A DNA stretch of 64,000 bases, taken from contig NZ_CP086111.1 in NCBI RefSeq assembly GCF_016806835.2, forward strand, positions 2,057,001 to 2,121,000, written 5' to 3'. Numbering within the stretch: the first letter of the stretch is position 1; the number at the start of each line of letters is the position of its first letter. The translations under genes were made by a program, and so were the position numbers. Below are positions 55,417-63,764 of the stretch, in pieces. Under the pieces are notes generated by a model that worked only from the letters and a program-made list of their open reading frames with translations, searched no databases and was not told the origin of the DNA. The DNA is from Skermanella rosea. GTDB taxonomy: Bacteria > Pseudomonadota > Alphaproteobacteria > Azospirillales > Azospirillaceae.

Positions 55417-57303
55417 TCATGTGCGGTCGCCGCCCCTCCGCTTCAATTCGCGCCGTGCGCGACGCTCCGCCCGGCGGGCCTGCCGCCGCTGGCGGCGCTG
55501 CCACAGTCGGAAATAGAAGCGGCTCCTGGCGGCGTCGAGGGCGTGCAGCAGGTCGCCCGGCCGGGGGATCACGGGGATGCGCGGGCCGGCCGTCGGAGTC
55601 GCCGGTTCGAGCGCGAGGCCGACGGTGAGGAGCCTGCCCTCGTCCATGTCCCGCGCGATCAGCTCGACCGAGCCCATGCGCAGGCGGTCGCCGACCTCGA
55701 CCGAGTCGCGGAATTCCTGCCGGAACAGGTCGGACAGGGTCAGCCTGGCGTTGCGGACGGAGAGGGGCAGGCCGTAAAGCTCCGCCAGGGCGCCCACCGT
55801 GACGTCGGCCTTCAGGCTCAGGTCGCCGAAGAACTGCCGGTCGTCCTCCGCCAGCTCGCGCGTCTCCCCGAACAGCCGGTCGAGCAGCGCCACCCGCGAC
55901 GGCGCGGTGAACAGATAGACCAGATCGCCGGCCTGGAGGTGGCGGACGGTATGGACCGTCTGGACTTGGCCGTCCCGGATGATCAGCGACGGACGCGCCC
56001 AGCGGGGCAGGCGGTGCCCTGTCACCACCGGGCTGTGCTCGCGGATCGTATAGGCGACCAGTTCGTAATCCGCCTGCCCGGGCAGTTCCAGCTCGACGCG
56101 GTCGACCGGCCCGATCCGCGGCGGCACGATCAGCTTCAGCCAGTGCGCGAGCGGCCTGATCGTCCAGCCCTGGACCAGCAGCGACATCAGCACGATCAGG
56201 AAGGCGATGTTGAAATAGATCTGGCTGTCCGGCAGCCCGAACAGCGCAGGCACGATGGCGAGCAGGATCGACACGGCGCCGCGCAGTCCGACCCAGGCGA
56301 TGAAGGTGGTCTCGTTGGCGGTGAAGCGGAACGGCGCCAGGCACAGCCAGACCGCCAGCGGCCGGGCGACCAGGATCAGCACCAGGGCCAGCAGCGCCGC
56401 GGGCGCCAGCAGTTCCGGAAACTGCGACGGCGTCGCCAGCAGGCCCAGCATGACGAACATCACGATCTGGCTCAGCCAAGTCAGCCCGTTGTGGAACCGG
56501 CGCAGGCTCTGCGCGCCGCGCAGCTTGGCGTTGCCGGCGATCAGCCCCGCGACATAGACCGCCAGGAAGCCGCTCCCCCCGAGCGTCCCGGCGGCCGCGA
56601 AGATGAACAGCGCGAGGGACAGGGACACGACCGGGTACAGCCCCTGCTCCAGGCGGATGCGGTTGATCGCCAGGATCAGCAGCCATCCGCCCGCAAGGCC
56701 GAACAGGACGCCGCCGCCGATCTGGGTGGCGAACATCAGGAGCAGGTCCCAGGGCGATGCAGCCCCGCCGGCCGCGATCAGCTCGACCAGGGCGATGGTC
56801 AGGAAGATCGACATGGGATCGTTGGTCCCCGATTCGATCTCCAGGGTCGAGCGGACACGGTCACGGAGCGTGATTCCGCCGACCCGCAACAGGAAGAAGA
56901 CCGCCGCCGCGTCGGTCGAGCTGACGATCGCGCCGACCAGCAAGGCCTCCAGCCAGGGAAGGCCCAGGGCGAAGCGGGCGGCGGCGCCGACCAGGGCCGT
57001 GGTCGCGACGACTCCCGCCGTCGCCAGCGTCAGCGCCGGCCAGGCCGCCGCCTTGTAGCTGGAGAAGCGCGTGTCGAATCCGCTTTCGAACAGGATGATC
57101 GCCAGCGCCACGCTGCCGATCAGGAAGGCGGCAGGCGTATTGTCGAAATCGATGCCGCCGATCCCGTCCTCCCCCGCGGCGAGACCGACGCCGAGGAAGA
57201 TCAGGAGCAGCGGGGCACCGATGCGGAAGGAAATCAGGCTCGTGAAGATGCTGACCAGCAGGAGTGCCGCGGCGACGAGAATGATTAGGTTGATCAATTC
57301 CAT
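55417..57303 (-). CDS. K+/H+ antiporter, CvrA/NhaP2 type (paralogue 2)
   Basis: A 628-residue antiporter clearly homologous to the product of 51782-53539. It shares SLISFRIGAPLLLIFLGVGL, GEDGIGGIDFDN and IVSSTDAAAVFFLLRVGGI, with a similar cytoplasmic C-terminal part. It ends in an extra Arg-rich tail of about 50 residues (RRQRRQARRAERRARR) that the paralogue lacks; this may bind nucleotides or membrane lipids. The ATG at 57303 is taken because it aligns with the paralogue start, although the frame is open 35 codons further. Two copies so close together suggest duplication with specialisation. Confidence 0.9.
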   Translation of the reverse strand: MELINLIILVAAALLLVSIFTSLISFRIGAPLLLIFLGVGLAAGEDGIGGIDFDNTPAAFLIGSVALAIILFESGFDTRFSSYKAAAWPALTLATAGVVATTALVGAAARFALGLPWLEALLVGAIVSSTDAAAVFFLLRVGGITLRDRVRSTLEIESGTNDPMSIFLTIALVELIAAGGAASPWDLLLMFATQIGGGVLFGLAGGWLLILAINRIRLEQGLYPVVSLSLALFIFAAAGTLGGSGFLAVYVAGLIAGNAKLRGAQSLRRFHNGLTWLSQIVMFVMLGLLATPSQFPELLAPAALLALVLILVARPLAVWLCLAPFRFTANETTFIAWVGLRGAVSILLAIVPALFGLPDSQIYFNIAFLIVLMSLLVQGWTIRPLAHWLKLIVPPRIGPVDRVELELPGQADYELVAYTIREHSPVVTGHRLPRWARPSLIIRDGQVQTVHTVRHLQAGDLVYLFTAPSRVALLDRLFGETRELAEDDRQFFGDLSLKADVTVGALAELYGLPLSVRNARLTLSDLFRQEFRDSVEVGDRLRMGSVELIARDMDEGRLLTVGLALEPATPTAGPRIPVIPRPGDLLHALDAARSRFYFRLWQRRQRRQARRAERRARRELKRRGGDRT

Positions 57304-57712
57304 GGAAACATCCCGGCGCGACTTCAGATTGTGGCTGGACTGCCCTTTGACGACGCTTGGCGAAGCCGGGCAGCATTTCCGGGTGTTCGGTCCAGGGTAG
57401 ACTTTCACCTACGGCTACGCATGCGCACAGCGCCAGCATCCCCTTTGATACACCGGAGCCGACCAGGACAAAAACAGGTTCCAAGCGTCACCGGCAGCAA
57501 CAATATACCCGAAGTCAGAAATCAAAAGTATTAGTAATAGGCTGTATGGGTGATGTTACTGATCCAACACATATGTGCCCAAAGCTCACACTGTGAAGCA
57601 GAAAGGACTTCAGCTGGATCAGCATTGAGGTATCTATACGGCCAAGACGACAGCGGGGACGACAAGATCGTGGCTGCGTCGGTTGAATGAATACTCGATA
57701 GGGGTAGCTTAA
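57304..57712. other. Divergent promoter region between antiporter and porin genes
   Basis: 409 bases without a gene. The part nearest the porin (about 57520-57700) is AT-rich compared with the genome and should hold the porin promoter and a long leader. No specific operator was recognised. Confidence 0.5.
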
Positions 57713-58822
57713 ATGAAAAAGATCCTTTTGGGGACCACCGCGATCGCCGCCGCCGCTCTGTATGCGCAGGCTGCACAGGCGCAGATCACCGTTTCCCTGG
57801 GCGGTTACACCGAGTTCTTCGGTGCCTACTACGATGACGACGTTCCGGGCCGTACCAGCCGCGAGTTCCAGCTCGAGACCGAAATCACCGTCCGCGCCGA
57901 CGGCAAGGCCGACAATGGCCTGCTCTACGGTGCCAAGGTCGAGCTGCAGAACTCCTCGGGTGCCAACGCCGGCATCGTGACGGACGAGGCCTCGGTCTAC
58001 CTCGGCGGCACCTGGGGCCGTATCGAGCTCGGTGACTTCGACGGCGCCGCGGACACCCTCGCGATCTATGCCCCGCTGATCGGTATCGAGCAGCTCGACG
58101 GCGACGCCTACGACTTCCTGGACGTCACCTCCGGCGGCACCCGCTTCGGCGCCCAGCCCTTCTTCGGCACCATCAAGGCTCCGGACTCGGGTGACTCCAC
58201 CAAGGTCATGTACCTGACCCCGCGGTTCGCCGGCGTGCAGGCCGGTGTCAGCTACGCCACCCAGAACGGCAACGAGGGCCAGTCGGTCGTCGGCCTGAAG
58301 TCCCAGACCACCTACAAGGACTTCTTCGAGTTCGGCGCCAACTACACCGGCACCTTCGCCGGCTTCTCGGTCGCCTTGGGCGCCACCGGTTCGACCGCCA
58401 GCGGCGAAGACGCCCTGGGCGCCACCGAGCTGGAAGACTTCTTCGCTTGGCAGGCCGGTGCCCAGGTCGGCTACGCCGGCTTCAAGTTCGGCGGCGGCTA
58501 CATTGACGGCGACGACTTCGGCGCTGCCGCCGGTACCGAAGCCGGTGACGCGAGCGCCTGGCACGTCGGCGCCAGCTACACGGCCGGTCCGTTCGCGGTC
58601 GGCTTGAGCTACGCCGATGCCGAGGGCGCGAAGGGTGGCTTCACCACCTACACCCCGGACTACAAGACCTACGGCGGTGGTTTCGCCTACACCCTGGCCC
58701 CGGGCTTCATCGTCCAGGCCGACCTGATGTTCGTGGACGAGGACGTCGTCAACCTCACCAACGGCGCCACGGCCAGCAACGAAGGCTACGTCGCCGTGCT
58801 GAGCACCCGTCTGAACTTCTAA
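57713..58822 (+). CDS. General outer-membrane porin
   Basis: A 369-residue protein with a clear signal peptide (MKKILLGTTAIAAAALYAQA, cleavage after AQA near residue 23). The mature part is made of alternating beta-strand segments rich in Gly, Tyr and Asp. It ends in the porin-type terminal STRLNF, whose final Phe is recognised by the BAM assembly machine. It resembles trimeric general porins of Rhodospirillales (Gram-negative porin family) and should let small hydrophilic solutes pass the outer membrane. Codon choice is strongly biased to a few C-ending codons, as in highly expressed genes. It is monocistronic, with two hairpins after the stop. Confidence 0.9.
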   Translation: MKKILLGTTAIAAAALYAQAAQAQITVSLGGYTEFFGAYYDDDVPGRTSREFQLETEITVRADGKADNGLLYGAKVELQNSSGANAGIVTDEASVYLGGTWGRIELGDFDGAADTLAIYAPLIGIEQLDGDAYDFLDVTSGGTRFGAQPFFGTIKAPDSGDSTKVMYLTPRFAGVQAGVSYATQNGNEGQSVVGLKSQTTYKDFFEFGANYTGTFAGFSVALGATGSTASGEDALGATELEDFFAWQAGAQVGYAGFKFGGGYIDGDDFGAAAGTEAGDASAWHVGASYTAGPFAVGLSYADAEGAKGGFTTYTPDYKTYGGGFAYTLAPGFIVQADLMFVDEDVVNLTNGATASNEGYVAVLSTRLNF

Positions 58823-58830
58823 TTGAAGTG

Positions 58831-58852
58831 CGGACCCGGGCAACCGGGTCCG
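58831..58852 (+). repeat. Hairpin after the porin stop codon
   Basis: CGGACCCGG and CCGGGTCCG pair perfectly around a four-base loop 9 bases after the stop. It probably stabilises the porin mRNA in front of the terminator. Confidence 0.6.
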
Positions 58853-58862
58853 ATCGGACAAG

Positions 58863-58899
58863 GAAAGGGGCAGCGGTTCATCCGCTGCCCCTTTCTTGT
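58863..58899 (+). terminator. Porin terminator
   Basis: A 14-bp perfect stem (58863-58876 with 58882-58895), loop TTCAT, followed by TTGTATT. The A-run on the left makes it usable for the convergent lipoprotein gene as well. Confidence 0.85.
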
Positions 58900-58920
58900 A
58901 TTCGGAGCGGCCTGTCCGAC

Positions 58921-59388
58921 TCAGCTCACGATCCGCCACGACCCGTCGGGTTGCTGGCAGGCGGTGCCGTTGGCCCGTTCGGCCCGTCCGCCGATATAGA
59001 CGGTATGCTGGTATTCGCGGCAGGTCTGGCCGCCCGGGTTCTGGAATGTCCGGGTCGGCTCGATGGTGCCGCGGCGGTCGCTGTCGGCACTGGACCACTG
59101 GATCGGCTCGTTCCGGGTGATCGCGGTCTCTTCCGCCTGGACCGCGGTCGTCTGGTCATTGCCCTGCAGGTGCCGGCTCAACTGCTGGCCGGCCAGCGCT
59201 CCGGCCAGGCTGCCGAACGCCGTTGCGGCGACCCGCCCGGTCCCGCCGCCAATCTGCGATCCGAGAACGGCACCGCCGACGCCGCCGCCCAAGCTGCCGA
59301 TGACGTCCCCGGTGTTCATGCCTTCGCAGGCGCCGAGACCGAGTGACAGGGTGGCGAAAGCGGCGATGGTCGCTTTGCGGTAAGCCAT
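58921..59388 (-). CDS. Glycine-zipper outer-membrane lipoprotein, 17-kDa surface antigen-like
   Basis: A 155-residue lipoprotein. The signal ends in the lipobox LGAC (Cys21). A glycine-zipper stretch (SLGGGVGGAVLGSQIGGGTG, about residues 32-51) is followed by a soluble C-terminal domain of the RT0821/Lpp0805 type with CREYQHTVYIGGRAERANG and a second Cys near the end. Relatives sit in the outer membrane and help envelope integrity. AAAGGA lies 7 bases before the ATG. A perfect EcfG-type promoter starts 37 bases upstream, which predicts induction by general stress. Confidence 0.85.
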   Translation of the reverse strand: MAYRKATIAAFATLSLGLGACEGMNTGDVIGSLGGGVGGAVLGSQIGGGTGRVAATAFGSLAGALAGQQLSRHLQGNDQTTAVQAEETAITRNEPIQWSSADSDRRGTIEPTRTFQNPGGQTCREYQHTVYIGGRAERANGTACQQPDGSWRIVS

Positions 59389-59424
59389 GGCGTCATCCTT
59401 TCTGGCAGGCGTGTTGGCCCGTGC

Positions 59425-59449
59425 AACGCCGAGATCATGCGAATGTTCC
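59425..59449 (-). promoter_or_regulatory. EcfG-type promoter of the glycine-zipper lipoprotein gene
   Basis: GGAAC (59445-59449), 16 bases, CGTT (59425-59428) on the minus strand, 37 bases before the ATG at 59388. This is ideal promoter spacing for a short leader. Confidence 0.75.
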
Positions 59450-59558
59450 GACCGGGAGGGGCCCGGAGGCAGGGGAATGGATGTGGCGCGTTCCTGTTGT
59501 TGCGTCATGCCGGCTGCCGTCGCGGCAGCGGGCCAATGATCAAGACAGGAGAAACAGC

Positions 59559-59840
59559 ATGACCCGCATGGCCATCGCCGCATTGGGCCTCGCCCTGTTC
59601 GCCGCAACCGCTTGCGAGAATCTGAGCGAGCAGGGGAGCAACACCCAACCGGACGGCCGGTCCAGCACGTCGGGCGGCGCGACCCTGGGATCCCGGGGCA
59701 GCAACGGACCCGCCACCGGCATCCCGCGGACCGGCAACGCCGACGTCGGAGCGCCGCGCACCGGCAGCAGCGACACCGATGCCGCGACGGGCGACATGAT
59801 CCAGCCGGGGCCGCTTCCCGGCGAAGACATGCTGAACTGA
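59559..59840 (+). CDS. Small predicted lipoprotein
   Basis: A 93-residue protein with a short basic N-terminus, a hydrophobic core and the lipobox ATAC (Cys19). The mature part is low-complexity, rich in Gly, Ser, Thr and Asn, and without a recognisable fold. AGGAG at 59547-59551 is well spaced. It is divergent from the glycine-zipper lipoprotein gene and shares its regulatory region. Whether it is also stress-controlled cannot be said, because no EcfG box points towards it. Function unknown. Confidence 0.65.
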   Translation: MTRMAIAALGLALFAATACENLSEQGSNTQPDGRSSTSGGATLGSRGSNGPATGIPRTGNADVGAPRTGSSDTDAATGDMIQPGPLPGEDMLN

Positions 59841-59895
59841 GGATGGACGGACGGGCGGCGCCCGGCTAGGGAGCCGCCCGTCCGGCGTCGTGCCC

Positions 59896-61092
59896 TCAGG
59901 CGACGGCCTGCTCCAGCGCTTCGAGCACGTGCAGGCCGATCATGGTCTCCTCGCTGGTCCTCACGACCAGCACCTTGACCGCCGAATCGGCCGTGGAGAT
60001 CACCTGGGCGTTGCCCTCGTTGGCATCGGCATCGAGAGAAATGCCGAGCCATTCCATGCCCTCGCACACCCGCCGCCGGACCATCGCCGAGTTCTCGCCG
60101 ATGCCGGCGGTGAACACCAGGGCGTCGAGCCCGCCGACCGAGGCCGCCAGGGCGCCGAGCTGGCGGCGTATGGCATGGACGAAGTAGTCGATCGCCCGGG
60201 TCGCTCTGGGATCCTCGCTGCGTTCCAGGTCGCGCATGTCCGGGCTGATGCCGGACAGACCCTTGAGCCCCGACTCGTGGTAGAGCAGGCGGGTGACTTC
60301 CGGCACCGTCATGCCGGCCGTGCCGATCAGATGAAGCAGCACGCCGGGATCGATCTGCCCGCTGCGGGTTCCCATCGCCAGGCCGTCGAGCGCCGTGAAG
60401 CCCATGGTGCTCTCCACGCTCCTGCCGCCGCGGATCGCGCACATGCTGGCGCCGTTGCCGAGATGGGCCACGACGACCCGGCCCGAGGCGACGTCCGGAG
60501 CAACCTCCGTCAGGCGGCGCGCGACATACTCGTAGGACAGGCCGTGGAATCCGTAGCGCCGGATCCCCTGGTCGAAATATCTCAGGGGGATCGCGAACGC
60601 CTCGGCGGCGAAGTCGTGGCCGCGGTGGAAGGAGGTATCGAAGCAGGCGACCTGGAGAACGCCGGGATAGCGGGCCTCGACCGCGTCGATCGGCGCCAGG
60701 TTGTGCGGCTGGTGCAGCGGCGCCAGCGGCACCAGTTCCTGGAGCTTCGCCCGGACGGCGGGGGTGATGACCACGGGACCCGAGAAGTCGGAGCCGCCGT
60801 GGACCACCCGGTGACCGACGGCCAGGACCCGGGCATCGCCGAGGAACCCGTCGAGCCACTCGCTGATCACGTGCAGCGCCGCTTCATGGTCCGTCGGGCC
60901 GGAGCCGTCCTCCCAGCGGGTCTCGGCCAGCACCGTGCCGTCCGCATCCTTCGCGACGAAGTGGACGTGCGTGCCGATGCCTTCGATCTGACCGACTGCC
61001 AGCATGCGGACGGAGTCCGGTCCGACCGGCGCCTCCACCGAGAACTTGATGCTGCTTGATCCGGCGTTCAGGACGAGGATGGAGTCGATCAT
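59896..61092 (-). CDS. ackA: Acetate kinase
   Basis: A 398-residue sugar-kinase-fold enzyme of the normal AckA length. It interconverts acetyl-phosphate plus ADP with acetate plus ATP. Motifs are VLNAGSSSIKFSV at the N-terminus, RRYGFHGLSYEYVARRL, VVAHLGNGASMCAI and TAGIGENSAMVRRR. The ATG at 61092 overlaps the stop of the MaoC-Pta gene in an ATGA tetranucleotide, so the two are translationally coupled. Together they convert acyl-CoA to acid and ATP. With the MaoC domain upstream, longer acyl groups such as propionyl or butyryl are also conceivable substrates. Confidence 0.95.
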   Translation of the reverse strand: MIDSILVLNAGSSSIKFSVEAPVGPDSVRMLAVGQIEGIGTHVHFVAKDADGTVLAETRWEDGSGPTDHEAALHVISEWLDGFLGDARVLAVGHRVVHGGSDFSGPVVITPAVRAKLQELVPLAPLHQPHNLAPIDAVEARYPGVLQVACFDTSFHRGHDFAAEAFAIPLRYFDQGIRRYGFHGLSYEYVARRLTEVAPDVASGRVVVAHLGNGASMCAIRGGRSVESTMGFTALDGLAMGTRSGQIDPGVLLHLIGTAGMTVPEVTRLLYHESGLKGLSGISPDMRDLERSEDPRATRAIDYFVHAIRRQLGALAASVGGLDALVFTAGIGENSAMVRRRVCEGMEWLGISLDADANEGNAQVISTADSAVKVLVVRTSEETMIGLHVLEALEQAVA

Positions 61093-62510
61093 TGCTGCCC
61101 TCCCTGGATGCCGCCGAGGTCGAGGATGGCCTTGCCGGTCCTGGCGTAGGCCTGATGGAGCTGCGCCAGCGCGCAGGAGGCGAGACGGGATTTCTCGTCG
61201 TCGGCCCGGCTGGTCAGGATGATCGGCACGCGGGCGCCGAGCACCAGCCCCGCCGCGTCGGCATGCGCGATGAAGGTGAGTTCCTTGGCCAGCATGTTGC
61301 CGGCCTCCAGGTTGGGAACGATCAGCACGTCGGCGCGTCCGGCGACGAGCGAGGCGATGCCCTTTGTCCGGGCGGCTTCCAGATCGACCGCGTTGTCCAT
61401 CGCGAGCGGGCCGTCGACGATGCCGCCCTTGATCTGTCCGCGTTCGGCCATCTTGGACAGGACGGCCGCGTCGAGCGTCGACGGGATCTTGGGGGTGACG
61501 GTCTCGACCGCGGACAGGATGCCGACGCGCGGCTGGCTGATGCCGAGCGCCAGGGCCATGTTGATCGCGTTCTGCACGATGTCGACCTTGGTCTCCAGGC
61601 TCGGCAGGATGTTGATGGCGGCGTCGCTGACCAGCAGCAGATGGTCCATGCCGGGCACGTCCATGACGAACACGTGGCTGATCCGGTGGGCCGTCCGCAG
61701 GCCGGTGCCGGACTTGGTGACCTCGTGCAGCAGCTCGTCGGAATGGAGGTTGCCCTTCATGATCGCGCCGGCCTTGCCCTGGTGGACCAGCTCGACCGCG
61801 TGGGCCGCCGCGGCCTCCGACTGCGAGATCTCGACGATGGGGAATCGGGAGATGTCGCCGCCCATCTCCTGCGCGACGGCGCGGATCCGGTCGGCCGGCC
61901 CGATCAGGATCGGCTCGATCAGCCGGGCGGCGGCCGCCAGCAGGACGCCGCCCAGGGAGCTGCGGTCGGTCGGGAACACGACCGCCGTCTCCAGCGGGGG
62001 CAGCGCCTCGCAGGCGCTTATCATGCGGGTGAACTTCTCGTGCCGCTCGATCATCAGCTTGGGCAGGGCCGCGTCGGGCGTGTCGATGTGCTCGGTCGGG
62101 GCGAGGACGTCGGCGACGCCCTCCGCGACCAGGACGCCGTTCTGGTTGACCAGCTTGCAGTCGAGGATGACGATGCCGGGTTCGCGCTTCTCGGTCACCG
62201 TGACGGTGATCGAGAGCTCGTCGCCGACATGCACCCGCTCGTAGAACGAGAGCGTCTGGCCCCGGTAGCGCGTCCCGGCGCCCGGCAGGGAATTGCCGAG
62301 CACGGCCGAGATCTGCGATCCGACCCACATGCTGGGGGCGATCGTGTCGGGATCGACGATGCCGTTCCGGTCCTTGTCGCGCGGCAGCGTCAGCGGATTG
62401 AGGTTGCCGGATGCATGGGCGAAGACCACCAGATCGTTCGCCGTGCAGACCCTGCGGATCGTCGCCGTGTCGCCGACGGAGATCTCGTTGAAAGTCCGGT
62501 TACGTGCCAT
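61089..62510 (-). CDS. Bifunctional MaoC-like hydratase/phosphate acetyltransferase
   Basis: A 473-residue fusion. Residues about 1-140 form a MaoC/hot-dog domain (FNEISVGDTATIRRVCTAND, with the hydratase-like FAHASGNLNPL). Residues about 155-473 form a phosphate acetyl/butyryltransferase (LIGPADRIRAVA, IMKGNLHSDELLHEV, ITSRADDEKSRLASCALA-like end). It transfers an acyl group from CoA to phosphate. The fused hot-dog domain is frequent in alphaproteobacteria and may bind hydroxyacyl-CoA, linking it to PHA metabolism. It forms a two-gene operon with ackA. Confidence 0.92.
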   Translation of the reverse strand: MARNRTFNEISVGDTATIRRVCTANDLVVFAHASGNLNPLTLPRDKDRNGIVDPDTIAPSMWVGSQISAVLGNSLPGAGTRYRGQTLSFYERVHVGDELSITVTVTEKREPGIVILDCKLVNQNGVLVAEGVADVLAPTEHIDTPDAALPKLMIERHEKFTRMISACEALPPLETAVVFPTDRSSLGGVLLAAAARLIEPILIGPADRIRAVAQEMGGDISRFPIVEISQSEAAAAHAVELVHQGKAGAIMKGNLHSDELLHEVTKSGTGLRTAHRISHVFVMDVPGMDHLLLVSDAAINILPSLETKVDIVQNAINMALALGISQPRVGILSAVETVTPKIPSTLDAAVLSKMAERGQIKGGIVDGPLAMDNAVDLEAARTKGIASLVAGRADVLIVPNLEAGNMLAKELTFIAHADAAGLVLGARVPIILTSRADDEKSRLASCALAQLHQAYARTGKAILDLGGIQGGQQ

Positions 62511-62703
62511 GGGTCCCCTGGAATCACGTCGGCTGCCGAAGCAGCCGTGAGTTGAGGTGGCCGAAATCGGAGTCGGGGGCAGCGGCGCCGTGCCGTGCCG
62601 CGGACGGACCCCGTTCAGCGATCTCCAGCCTAGGACCTTACCATGACGAGATCATTAGCGTTCCCGGACTTTTCTTCGCGGTGCGGCAAAACGCCGTCGG
62701 GCC

Positions 62704-62740
62704 GGAAGGGGAGCGCCCGTGGGCCGGGCGCTCCCCTTCC
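62704..62740 (-). terminator. Terminator-like hairpin downstream of the NarL-type regulator gene
   Basis: A perfect 16-bp inverted repeat (62704-62719 with 62725-62740) with a five-base loop, 32 bases after the regulator stop. On the minus strand a TTTT lies about ten bases further on. Confidence 0.6.
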
Positions 62741-62771
62741 GAACCGCGTCCCCGGCGCCCGCCCGCGCGGA

Positions 62772-63407
62772 TCAGGCGCTGAGCGCCCGCGGCCTGTCGA
62801 GGCCCTGGTGGATCGCCCACAGCGCGGCCTGGGTCCTGTTCGCGGCCTTGATCTTGCGCAGCAACTGCTTGACCGACGCCTTGACCACCATTTCGCTGAG
62901 CGACAGGTGGTCGGCGATCATCCGGTTGCTGTCGCCGTTGACCAGGCGGCGCAGGATCTCGGCTTCGCGAACGGTCAGTCCGCGGGGCGCCGCCGGCTTG
63001 GGGGCCGGGATCCTGAAGGCGCTCAATCCGGCCGGAAGCAGGGTATGCCCGTCCATCACGCGGTCGAGTGCCGCGGTCAGTTCGCCGGGATCATGATCCT
63101 TGGTGAGGTAACCGTCGGCATGCGCCTCGACGGCCTGCCGCAGGCGGTCCGTCTGGAGATTGGAGGTCAGCATCACGAGGCGGGCGTCGGGTATGGCGGC
63201 ACGCAGGGCCGGGATCGACTGGGCCTTGTCCGAGCCGGGATCGAGGACGATCAGCCGAGGTGCCGGCCTGATCTCCGAGAGCCGCGATGCCAGCGCCTCC
63301 TCGACGGTCGCATGCTCGGCAACCACCTGGTAGCGCGAGCCTTCGAGCAGGCGCACCAATCCCTGGCGGAACAGGCGGTGCGGGTCGATCAGCAGGGTCG
63401 GGGTCAT
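62772..63407 (-). CDS. NarL/LuxR-family response regulator with a modified receiver
   Basis: A 211-residue protein. The receiver domain (about 1-120) starts LLIDPHRLFRQGL, so one of the two usual acidic residues (DDH) is replaced, but the phosphorylation site Asp56 (LIVLDPGSD) and the conserved Lys in YLTKDHDP remain. The C-terminal helix-turn-helix (about 145-205) is of the LuxR type: LTVREAEILRRLVNGDSNRM, then VVKASVKQLLRKI. GGAG lies 8 bases upstream of the ATG at 63407. No histidine kinase is adjacent. It is divergent from a solute-binding protein gene and may control it. Confidence 0.87.
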   Translation of the reverse strand: MTPTLLIDPHRLFRQGLVRLLEGSRYQVVAEHATVEEALASRLSEIRPAPRLIVLDPGSDKAQSIPALRAAIPDARLVMLTSNLQTDRLRQAVEAHADGYLTKDHDPGELTAALDRVMDGHTLLPAGLSAFRIPAPKPAAPRGLTVREAEILRRLVNGDSNRMIADHLSLSEMVVKASVKQLLRKIKAANRTQAALWAIHQGLDRPRALSA

Positions 63408-63764
63408 GGGTATTCTCCATCGCGGGAACCTGACCCAAAAAGACCATGCGAGCCGAACGGAGACAGTGAAGTAGTTCACAAACGGTAAAGAAATTTTCTT
63501 TTTCTGGCTTGATAATCCAGTTGCGAACGCGCCGGGCACCGGATGCGACATTTTGGCCGCCGATGCCGCCCCCGGACTCCCGCCAGGGCATCTGTGGCAT
63601 GGTTGGAGCGCGGACGCATTCGGAGTGGAGAGGACATTGAAAACTACTCTTGCCGAGGGTCCTCGAATCAGGATATGCAACGAGATATATAGAATTTGAA
63701 TCTAACTATTTTAATTTCGAACGAACTGCGGACCCGTTTCAAATTCCTGCGCCGAGGAGACAGC
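63408..63764. other. Divergent regulatory region between regulator and solute-binding protein genes
   Basis: 357 bases without a gene, markedly AT-rich around 63480-63510 and 63630-63720. GTGAAGTAGTTCAC (63466-63479) is a palindrome of 5-base arms close to the regulator start and could be an operator. Confidence 0.45.
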
